From an uncultured Paludibacter sp. (GTDB lineage Bacteria; Bacteroidota; Bacteroidia; Bacteroidales; Paludibacteraceae): 64,000 nt of DNA. The first letter of the stretch is position 1; each line of letters opens with the position of its first letter. This document shows positions 20,045 through 27,798 of the stretch, in pieces. The stretch spans positions 103,266 through 167,265 of the forward strand of contig CALCBD010000005.1 of the NCBI GenBank assembly GCA_937897985.1. Direction: 5' to 3'. The position numbers and the translations under genes were made by a program. The notes under the pieces are model-generated. The model saw nothing but the letters and a program-made list of their open reading frames with translations, had not been told where the DNA came from and ran no database searches.

Positions 20045-21118
20045 ATGAAAAATTCCTTTTTCGTAATATCAGCGGCAGTATTATTCTTAAATTTCGCCTG
20101 CAAATCCAATGAACCGGCACCGACTGTTCTGGGTATATCGCTGGACAAAACTTCTTTGTCCATTGCCGAAGGTGATTCCGCATCTCTATCTGTCACTTTT
20201 GTTCCAAAAGGATCGGGCGAGAAAATCGTATGGACATCGTCCAACGAAAAAGTGGCAACTGTGACCGACGGTAAAATCAGGGCCATTTCGCGGGGTTCAG
20301 CCAACATCATTGCAATTACCGAAACAACCAAAGTTGAAACGAACTGCAGTGTGACGGTGACACGTACCGATTTACCTTATCAGCTGGTTTGGTCCGATGA
20401 GTTCGACGGCACCACGCTTGATCAGACCAAATGGAACTACGAAACCGGCGGCGGTGGTTGGGGAAATCAGGAAAAGCAGTATTATACCAACCGAACTGAT
20501 AACATCAGATTCGAAAACGGGAATATGGTGATCGAAGCTAAAAAGGAAGATTACAATGGCAGCGCATATACTTCGGCAAGGATCAATTCGCTCAATAAGT
20601 TTGCATTTGCATACGGAAAAATAGAAGCGCGCATCAGTTTACCTTCAGGAAAAGGCACCTGGCCTGCGTTCTGGATGATGGGAGCCAATATCAATTTAGC
20701 CCACTGGCCGCTTTGCGGTGAAATCGATATCATGGAGCACATTGGCTCACAACCCACCATGATTTCGCATGCCACTCATACCTCCGAAAAAAACGGCTCC
20801 AAAGGAAATAACTGGTACAACAGACAGTACCCTTCCACTGCTGTCGAAAATAATTTTCATACTTATGCCATCGAGTGGGAACAAAAATACAACGAAGGTG
20901 ATGATAACATCAGTTTTTATATTGATGGTGTGAAAAGCGCAACAGTTTGGGAACCTCATGTTAATTCTACAGTACAGCAGTGGCCGTTCAAAAGCGACTT
21001 TTTTGTTATCTTCAATTTAGCAATGGGTGGCACTATGGGTGGTTCAATCGATGATGCGATCTTTGCGGATAAAGTGTTGATGAAAGTGGATTATGTCCGC
21101 GTATATAAAAGGAAATAA
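20045..21118 (+). CDS. GH16 endo-beta-1,3-glucanase (laminarinase-type) lipoprotein
   Basis: Secreted lipoprotein glucanase, 357 residues. The ATG at 20045 is chosen because it begins a proper signal peptide ending LNFAC. A BIG2 domain spans about 28-115. The GH16 jelly-roll follows, starting LVWSDEFDGTTLDQTKWNYE. The catalytic motif is GEIDIMEH, with nucleophile E226, D228 and acid/base E231. The sequence around it (GTWPAFWMMG, then LCGEIDIMEHIGSQ) is that of laminarinases, not kappa-carrageenases or agarases. I infer cleavage of beta-1,3-glucan at the cell surface, feeding the SusCD pair. It is the last gene of the locus. No GH3 or GH30 partner and no HTCS or SusR-type regulator lies in the window. 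Confidence 0.92.
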   Translation: MKNSFFVISAAVLFLNFACKSNEPAPTVLGISLDKTSLSIAEGDSASLSVTFVPKGSGEKIVWTSSNEKVATVTDGKIRAISRGSANIIAITETTKVETNCSVTVTRTDLPYQLVWSDEFDGTTLDQTKWNYETGGGGWGNQEKQYYTNRTDNIRFENGNMVIEAKKEDYNGSAYTSARINSLNKFAFAYGKIEARISLPSGKGTWPAFWMMGANINLAHWPLCGEIDIMEHIGSQPTMISHATHTSEKNGSKGNNWYNRQYPSTAVENNFHTYAIEWEQKYNEGDDNISFYIDGVKSATVWEPHVNSTVQQWPFKSDFFVIFNLAMGGTMGGSIDDAIFADKVLMKVDYVRVYKRK

Positions 21119-21196
21119 AAAGCTATTATTTAAAAATAAGCAATCCCGGCTGACTCATTGAAGTCCGGGTGATTTGTGTAAAGTATTCAATTGAGC

Positions 21197-21930
21197 TGTA
21201 TCAAAAGAATTTTTTGAACGCAAATGACGCAAATGTCGCAAATTTAAGATTTCAGGTGTTTGTATTTTGTTGATATATAACTATTTGAAATTTAAATAAA
21301 TTCGTGTTTATCTGCGTCATTTGCGTTCTTCCTGTTTCGACACAAGCTCACGTTATAGTTAGTTTTTAAGGTAATTTAGTTTCAGGTATCCTTTTGATTT
21401 GTATCAAGAGAATTATTTGAACGTAAATGACGCAAATGACGCAAATTTAAGATTTCAGGTGTTTGTATTTTGTTGATTTACAGCTATCTGATATTTAATA
21501 AATTCGCGTTTATCTGCGTCATTTGCGTTCTACCTGTTCATGACACAAGCTCACGTAATAGTTAGTTTTTAGGTGATTTGGTTTCAGGTATCCTTTTGAT
21601 TTGTATCAAGAGAATTATTTGAACGCAAATGACGCAAATGTCGCAAATTTAAGATTTCAGGTGTTTGTATTTTGTTGATATATAACTATTTGAAATTTAA
21701 ATAAATTCGTGTTTATCTGCGTCATTTGCGTTCTGCCTGTTCATGACACAAGCTCTCGTTATAGTTAGTTTTTAGGTGATTTGGTTTCAGGTATCCTTTT
21801 GATTTGTATCAAGAGAATTATTTGAACGCAAATGACGCAAATTTAATATTTCAAGTGTTTGTATTTTGTTGATATACAGCTATCTGTTATTTAAATAAAT
21901 TCGCGTTTATTTGCGTTCTACCTGTCTCTG
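21197..21930. repeat. Four tandem copies of a 203-bp repeat with internal inverted repeats
   Basis: Copies begin at TGTATCAA in positions 21197, 21400, 21602 and 21805 (spacing 203, 202, 203). Copy 1 contains a perfect 16-bp inverted repeat, GAACGCAAATGACGCA at 21216-21231 against 21313-21328, with an 81-nt AT-rich centre. The other copies keep variants of it and the fourth is shortened. About 90 bp of conserved linker (CACAAGCTCACGTTATAGTT and onward) follows each hairpin part. No copy encodes a protein. The array fills most of the 21119-22087 gap. A weak CCCGG/CCGGG hairpin just after the GH16 stop may act as its terminator. Confidence 0.85.
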
Positions 21931-22032
21931 TTACAAGTTAACATTGTTGTTTATCAAAACGTATAGTCTGTAAAAAAACAGACATTTTTGGTATTTTTAT
22001 TCAAAAAATATATTAAAATACAGTGAAAGGCA

Positions 22033-22061
22033 TTGTTTTCAAAACTTAATTGCTACATTTG
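22033..22061 (+). promoter_or_regulatory. Promoter of the first endonuclease I gene
   Basis: TTG (22033-22035), an 18-bp spacer and TACATTTG (22054-22061) fit the Bacteroidetes promoter. The start codon lies 26 bp after the -7 box. Confidence 0.5.
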
Positions 22062-22087
22062 CAGCCCACTTTTTTAAAAGCTATTGA

Positions 22088-23137
22088 ATGAAAAAACTTT
22101 ACTTAGCAATTTTATTTTTTCCTTTATTCGTTTATGGTGTTGAACCTTCAGGTTATTACAACACCGCAGTAGGTAAAATTGACGCCGCTCTGAAGACTCA
22201 GCTTTGTACCATTGTCGGACCACATACCGAACGTTCGTATGCCGATTTATGGACAGATTTTCAAACTACTGATAAAAGAACCGATGGTAAAGTAAGAGAT
22301 ATATATTCCAGCACCACCAATTATACATTCGGCACCAATCAATGTGGAAATTATTCGAAAGAAGGTGATTGCTATAACCGCGAGCATTCTTTTCCTAAAA
22401 GCTGGTTCAATGATGCAACTCCCATGTACACAGACCTTTTTCATCTTTATCCATCGGATGGATATGTGAATGGTAAACGCAGCAATTATCCCTTTGGCGA
22501 AGTCGGCTCTGCATCTTATACATCCAATAACGGTTTTTGCAAATTAGGGAATTCCTCATTTCCGGGATACTCGGGTGTAGTGTTTGAACCAACAGATTCG
22601 ATGAAAGGGGATTTTGCCCGTACCTATTTTTATATGGTGACTGCTTATGACGATAAAGTGGCTGGATGGTCGTCCGAACATTTAGCTGGGAATAAATATC
22701 CTGCTTTGAATGACTGGAGCATTGCTATGTTTCTGAAATGGAGCAGTCAGGACCCCGTCGGTCCGAGAGAAAGAGCCAGAAACGAAGCAGTTTACGGTAT
22801 TCAGCACAACCGTAACCCGTTTATTGATCATCCGGAGTTAGCCGAGTATATTTGGGGAACCAAAAAAGGAACACCATGGTCGCTTACAGCAGGTATCGAT
22901 CAGCCGAAAATTTCATTTACAATTTCACCCAATCCTGTTCGCGATATGTTGTACATTGAAACACAGGAACCGAATCTTTCATATACCATTTATAACCTCA
23001 GCGGGGAAACCCTTCAGAAAAATTTGTTGAATAATAATGCATCCGTATCGGTGAACGACCTGAAAAACGGAATGTATTTAATTGAATTAAGTTCCGGTAA
23101 CAGCAGAACAATTCAAAAATTTATTGTTAACAAATAA
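22088..23137 (+). CDS. Secreted endonuclease I family nuclease with T9SS sorting domain (copy 1)
   Basis: Extracellular DNA/RNA nuclease of the endonuclease I (EndA/NucM) family, 349 residues. A signal peptide leads directly into the nuclease domain at about 20-270. Key signatures are YNREHSFPKSWF with the catalytic-type His, DLFHLYPSDGYVNGKRSNYP, the Mg-site-type stretch FEPTDSMKGDFART, and RNPFIDHPELAEYIW. The last 75 residues (ISPNPVRDMLYIE to FIVNK) are a type A T9SS C-terminal sorting domain, so it is exported and anchored or released. It is the shortest of four consecutive paralogues and has no extra domains. A hairpin terminator follows, so it is probably transcribed alone. Confidence 0.93.
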   Translation: MKKLYLAILFFPLFVYGVEPSGYYNTAVGKIDAALKTQLCTIVGPHTERSYADLWTDFQTTDKRTDGKVRDIYSSTTNYTFGTNQCGNYSKEGDCYNREHSFPKSWFNDATPMYTDLFHLYPSDGYVNGKRSNYPFGEVGSASYTSNNGFCKLGNSSFPGYSGVVFEPTDSMKGDFARTYFYMVTAYDDKVAGWSSEHLAGNKYPALNDWSIAMFLKWSSQDPVGPRERARNEAVYGIQHNRNPFIDHPELAEYIWGTKKGTPWSLTAGIDQPKISFTISPNPVRDMLYIETQEPNLSYTIYNLSGETLQKNLLNNNASVSVNDLKNGMYLIELSSGNSRTIQKFIVNK

Positions 23138-23160
23138 TCCGTTTTTAATCCTTTTACATA

Positions 23161-23199
23161 AAAATGGGAAACTCAATTGACGATTGAGCTTCTCATTTT
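23161..23199 (+). terminator. Stem-loop terminator after endonuclease I copy 1
   Basis: A 17-bp stem with one G-T wobble and one A-C mismatch pairs 23161-23177 with 23183-23199 around a 5-nt loop. It ends in CATTTTG, 24 bp after the stop codon. A-rich on the left and T-rich on the right, it can act in both directions. Confidence 0.7.
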
Positions 23200-23349
23200 G
23201 TGTCTAAAGAAAAATTACAACTTTTATATAAATGAATTCATTACATGCTTAATGCCATGAAGCATGAAGTTTTTTGAGTCAATTTCAGTTTCAAACAGTT
23301 AAAGTGTTAATAATATGGCAGATTAACACATTAACAAAAAAATTATTAC

Positions 23350-25422
23350 ATGAAAAAATTCTTCTTATTTTCGTTTCAGTTTCTTCTCAGCTTAACGCTG
23401 CTTGCCCAAATTCCGGCCGGATATTATAATGCTGCCGAAGGAAAGTCGGCTGCAGCTCTTAAAACCCAGTTAGCTGCCATTATATCGGCAGGATACGTTG
23501 ACAAGGGTTATGATGGTTTATACGATGTTTACAAAACAAGTGATAATCTTCCCAATGGCAAAGTATGGGACATGTATTCGATGAAAGCTGATGGAACAGC
23601 TGATTACTACTTTTCGCACGGATCAAATACCTGCGGAAGTTATAACAGTGAAGGCGATTGCTACAACCGCGAACATACTTTCTGCGATTCATGGCTGGGT
23701 GCTGCAAGTCCACAACGTTCGGATGCACACCATTTGATACCTACTGATGGTTATGTCAACAATCGTCGCAGTTCTTACCCTCACGGTAAGGTAGGTTCGG
23801 CATCGTGGACATCGAGCAATGGTAGTAAGCTGGGAAGCTCCGATCCATCGACCGGATATTCGGGAACTGTTTTCGAACCTATTGACGAATTTAAGGGTGA
23901 TTTTGCCCGTATGTACTTTTATGTGGCTACCCGCTACGAATCAAAAATCGCAGGCTGGGTCAACAACGGATCTGCCGGCGAAATCCTGGCGGGTAATTCT
24001 TATCCTGCTTTTAAAGCGTGGTTCTATAACCTGATGTTGCAGTGGAACAGACAGGATCCTGTAAGTAAAAAGGAAATTGACCGTAACAACGCCATTGCAC
24101 TGCTACAGAAAAACCGTAATCCCTATATTGACTATCCCGAATTGGCTGACTATATATGGGGTGATAAAAAAGCCATGGCATGGTCGGCGACAGGTAGTTC
24201 GGTAGGTTTAACTTCGCCAACCAACGGTACAACACTCGATTTCGGTAAAGTGGCTTATCAACAAACCGATACAGCTTCGATTTACATCAAAGGGATGAAT
24301 CTCACCGGCGATTTAACCATCGCATTAAGTGGTGCCAATGCAGCATTTTTCACATTGCCTGTAACTACTGTTTCGCAGGCAAATGCAATGGCAGGGTATA
24401 AATTCGTTATCAATTATTCAGCTCAATCGGTGGGTACTCATACAGCAGTGGTTACTATTTCGGGCGGAGGTATTGCTACCGCCACTATTACACTGACTGC
24501 CACATCAACCGATTCGTTCATGGCTCTGGCTGCCAGCAATATTACAAACAATGGTTTTACTGCTAACTGGGCGGAATCAGCCGCTGCTACCGGTTATTCT
24601 GTAGATGTATTTTCTTATACAGGAAGTTCGGCAACCATTTCGCAGACATTATTAGAAGAAGACTTTGCATCGGCTTTACCTTCAACATGGACAAGTTCAG
24701 GATACATAGGTACAGTCGACCTCGCAGGAAATATCAGATTAGCATCGGGCAGCAGCAATGGTATCATTACTTCACCGGCACTTAATATGTCGTCGCCCAC
24801 TACACTTAATGTCACAGCCAAACAATATTCGAACGACACAGGTGCAAAACTGACAGTAAAGGTAAACAACGATTCCATTACAAGTTTCATCACTTCTTCT
24901 TCGAATCAGAACTTTACAGTTAATATACCTGCGAAAACAGCAGCTTCAAATCTTGTTTTCTCGGCTTTAAAGGGAGCGCGTGTTTATGTCGACTATGTTA
25001 AATTAGTTACACAAAGCAGTGTTCAGACACCGGTTTCGGTAAACGGATACCCCCGATTGGTGGGAAATGTGTTGAGTCACACTGTTACCGGACTTTTAAG
25101 CGATTCGGTTTATTACTACACAGTTGCTCCTCAGGGAAATACAGCCCTGAAATCGGATGCTGTAAGAGTAAAAACTACCAATTACGGTACCGGTTTCGAC
25201 CTTCCGAATGCATCGAAAATCAACTGGGTAAGCAATGCTGATGGAATAGTGATATATGAGATACCTGAAAATTCACAAGTGACTCTCACCGATATGCTCG
25301 GACGGAAGTATTTACAGGTGCAGGCTTCTTCGACTTTGCAAATCAGTAAATTGCCAAGAGCAGTATATTTGGTGCAGATCAAAAATAACTCAGGCGTAAA
25401 TACCTGTAAAATAAAGTATTAA
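23350..25422 (+). CDS. Secreted endonuclease I family nuclease with accessory domains and T9SS sorting domain (copy 2)
   Basis: Second paralogue, 690 residues. The signal peptide is followed by the nuclease domain at about 20-275, with YNREHTFCDSW, DAHHLIPTDGYVNNRRSSYP, FEPIDEFKGDFARMYFY and RNPYIDYPELADYIWG. Next comes a beta-sandwich at about 285-385, a fibronectin III-like stretch (ITNNGFTANWAESAAATGYS) and a jelly-roll-like module (LEEDFASALPSTWTSSGYIG). The last 65 residues form a T9SS sorting domain, with the typical LPRAVYLVQIKNNSG ending. The extra modules probably place the enzyme on a surface or polymer. It is 36 percent longer in its non-catalytic half than in its catalytic half and shares this layout with copy 3. 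Confidence 0.92.
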   Translation: MKKFFLFSFQFLLSLTLLAQIPAGYYNAAEGKSAAALKTQLAAIISAGYVDKGYDGLYDVYKTSDNLPNGKVWDMYSMKADGTADYYFSHGSNTCGSYNSEGDCYNREHTFCDSWLGAASPQRSDAHHLIPTDGYVNNRRSSYPHGKVGSASWTSSNGSKLGSSDPSTGYSGTVFEPIDEFKGDFARMYFYVATRYESKIAGWVNNGSAGEILAGNSYPAFKAWFYNLMLQWNRQDPVSKKEIDRNNAIALLQKNRNPYIDYPELADYIWGDKKAMAWSATGSSVGLTSPTNGTTLDFGKVAYQQTDTASIYIKGMNLTGDLTIALSGANAAFFTLPVTTVSQANAMAGYKFVINYSAQSVGTHTAVVTISGGGIATATITLTATSTDSFMALAASNITNNGFTANWAESAAATGYSVDVFSYTGSSATISQTLLEEDFASALPSTWTSSGYIGTVDLAGNIRLASGSSNGIITSPALNMSSPTTLNVTAKQYSNDTGAKLTVKVNNDSITSFITSSSNQNFTVNIPAKTAASNLVFSALKGARVYVDYVKLVTQSSVQTPVSVNGYPRLVGNVLSHTVTGLLSDSVYYYTVAPQGNTALKSDAVRVKTTNYGTGFDLPNASKINWVSNADGIVIYEIPENSQVTLTDMLGRKYLQVQASSTLQISKLPRAVYLVQIKNNSGVNTCKIKY

Positions 25423-25642
25423 ACTGATTATGGCTGCTCAGATCGTTGATTGTTATGAACTTTTTCAATAATACTGAATAATGTTTACCGTAACAAACAG
25501 CGAATAATGTACAGCGACAGCAGCTCAAAAAAACAAATATCATTAATGAAATTTTAAAATCAGCTTTAACAGTACCGGCTAAAGTTGGTATTATAAAAAA
25601 TCAAAACAGAATGAATTGTAACTAACCGGCAGGAGATGGCGT

Positions 25643-27727
25643 ATGAAAACTAAAATTTTGTATTTCACATGGTTTCTCACACTTGCATTTTCAGCTTTTG
25701 CAGGTGTACCTGCCGGTTATTACAATCAACTGGTTGGTAAAAAAGGAGCGGTACTCAAAACTGCCGTTCACGATATTATTTGTCAGGATACAACACATTA
25801 TCTGAAGTATGGTTCCGGAGCAGGTTATACATGGGAGGGCTTTTATTCCACCGACCGGGATGAAACCACGAATCAGGTTTTGGATTTATACTCCGATACA
25901 TTGCGGTTTTTCCCAAAGGATTATGTAAATCAGAATTATCCCGGGTTCGGGAGTACCATTCAGATTGAGCATTCAGTTCCCAAAAGCTGGTGGGGTTGCG
26001 ATATCACTCATCCTGATTGTGCAGCGAGAGATTTGAATCATTTATTCCCCGCCGACGGAAGGGCCAACAATTATAAAAGCGATCACGCGCTGGGAATCGT
26101 AACAGGAACACCGACTTTTAATAACGGACTTTCGAAGCTGGGTCCCGGAGTTAATTATGGTTATTCGGGTACCGTGTTCGAACCTGCAGATAAGTACAAA
26201 GGCGATTTTGCCCGGAATTACTTCTATATTGCCACTGCATACCAGCATTATGTGAATAAATGGGACCTTGCCAATCCCGAAAATATGATGGAGGCCAATA
26301 CTTATCCCACCCTTAAATCATGGGCATTACAAATGCTGTTGGATTGGAATAATCAGGATAAAATAAGCAACAAAGAAATTACCCGTAACGATAAAGTTTT
26401 TGCTATCCAGATGAACAGAAATCCTTTCGTCGATTATCCGGAATTAGCCGAATACATTTGGGGTAACCGCAGAACCATACCTTTCCGGTTGGATTTGAGC
26501 ACTTCTTTTCCTTATCTTAAATGGCCGGACGATAACGATACAATTAATCTGAAAACATCTTTTTTTCATCAATCAAAGGATACTCTTATCAATTTATCTG
26601 CTATGAATCTGACAGGAGATTTGACTTTGACGATTGGTGGTGTAAATGCGGCTTCTTTTTCGACTCCGAAAACGACAATTTCAAAAGATCAGGCTATAGC
26701 CGGATATAACATTCCAATACGTTATTACGGTAACAATGCCGGAAACCAATCGGCAATTTTAACTGTTTCAGGTGGTGGAATTTCACCGGTAACGTTGAGT
26801 TTAAAAACCTACACTTTGAACGATTTTGAAGCTTTGCCACCTTCGAATCTCACCGATAACGGATTCACTGCAAAATGGACTGCATCAGCCAATGCCTCCG
26901 GATATTTGCTCGATGTGTTTACCTTTCAGAACATTGGCAATGTAAACAACAGTACCATACTGGAAGAAAATTTCTTTTTACCACTTCCGGCCAAATGGAC
27001 AAAGAGCGGTTATAACGAAGGTACCACCGGTGGAGTCAGACTCGGGTCGGGCAGTGATGGAGGTACGTTAACTACTCCAATAATCGATTTGTCGACGGGA
27101 ACTGCCACTCTTACTGTCAGGGCTAAACAATATTCAAATGATAACGGAGCCGGACTTACGGCAACTTTGGATGGAAATCCTTTGGCTATCTGGACAACTG
27201 CTGTTGCTAATCAGGATTTCACGGTGGAAATACCGGTTTCGACTCCGGTTTCAAAAATTACATTTTCCGTTGTGGCAGGCAAACGCGTTATCATCGATTA
27301 TGTAAAAGTAGTTTTGCATACCCCGCGTCCGGATCCTGTTTCCGTGGCCGGTTATCCTAAACGTGTCGGGAATGTGCTTTCATACAATGTAACAGGTTTA
27401 CAGAAAGGAACAAACTATTATTATACGATAACTCCCGAAAATAACGGTGCAATAACATCAAATCAGATTGCCTTGCAAACCTTAACCACTAAATTGACGA
27501 ATCCGAAACGAAAAAGCAATACCGGCTGGATAAAACATTCTGATGGAATTCAAATCTATAATCTGAATCCGGACTGTACGGTGAATACCTTTGATATCAA
27601 TGGAAAACATGTTCAAAGCATGCATCATCCGAATGACCGGCAATCAATTACATTCCCTGAAAAAGGTTTGTACTTCTTAAAAATTGAGAATAAAGACTCT
27701 TCCGAAGTGTTAAAGGTGAATTATTGA
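25643..27727 (+). CDS. Secreted endonuclease I family nuclease with accessory domains and T9SS sorting domain (copy 3)
   Basis: Third paralogue, 694 residues, with the same architecture as copy 2: signal peptide, endonuclease I domain, beta-sandwich, FN3-like stretch (LTDNGFTAKWTASANASGYL), jelly-roll-like module and T9SS sorting domain (GLYFLKIENKDSSEVLKVNY). The nuclease motifs differ in detail: IEHSVPKSWWG, a longer loop with paired cysteines (WGCDITHPDCAARD), DLNHLFPADGRANNYKSDH, and FEPADKYKGDFARNYFY. The larger early loop (HYLKYGSGAGYTWEGFYSTD) is shared with copy 4. Copies 3 and 4 therefore form one subgroup of catalytic domain and copies 1 and 2 another. It lies 220 bp after copy 2 and 71 bp before copy 4. 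Confidence 0.92.
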   Translation: MKTKILYFTWFLTLAFSAFAGVPAGYYNQLVGKKGAVLKTAVHDIICQDTTHYLKYGSGAGYTWEGFYSTDRDETTNQVLDLYSDTLRFFPKDYVNQNYPGFGSTIQIEHSVPKSWWGCDITHPDCAARDLNHLFPADGRANNYKSDHALGIVTGTPTFNNGLSKLGPGVNYGYSGTVFEPADKYKGDFARNYFYIATAYQHYVNKWDLANPENMMEANTYPTLKSWALQMLLDWNNQDKISNKEITRNDKVFAIQMNRNPFVDYPELAEYIWGNRRTIPFRLDLSTSFPYLKWPDDNDTINLKTSFFHQSKDTLINLSAMNLTGDLTLTIGGVNAASFSTPKTTISKDQAIAGYNIPIRYYGNNAGNQSAILTVSGGGISPVTLSLKTYTLNDFEALPPSNLTDNGFTAKWTASANASGYLLDVFTFQNIGNVNNSTILEENFFLPLPAKWTKSGYNEGTTGGVRLGSGSDGGTLTTPIIDLSTGTATLTVRAKQYSNDNGAGLTATLDGNPLAIWTTAVANQDFTVEIPVSTPVSKITFSVVAGKRVIIDYVKVVLHTPRPDPVSVAGYPKRVGNVLSYNVTGLQKGTNYYYTITPENNGAITSNQIALQTLTTKLTNPKRKSNTGWIKHSDGIQIYNLNPDCTVNTFDINGKHVQSMHHPNDRQSITFPEKGLYFLKIENKDSSEVLKVNY

Positions 27728-27798
27728 TTCACATTTTCATTTGCTTGTTGTTATATATATACTAAATTGAAAAGCTGATAATTTCAAAAACAGACCCA

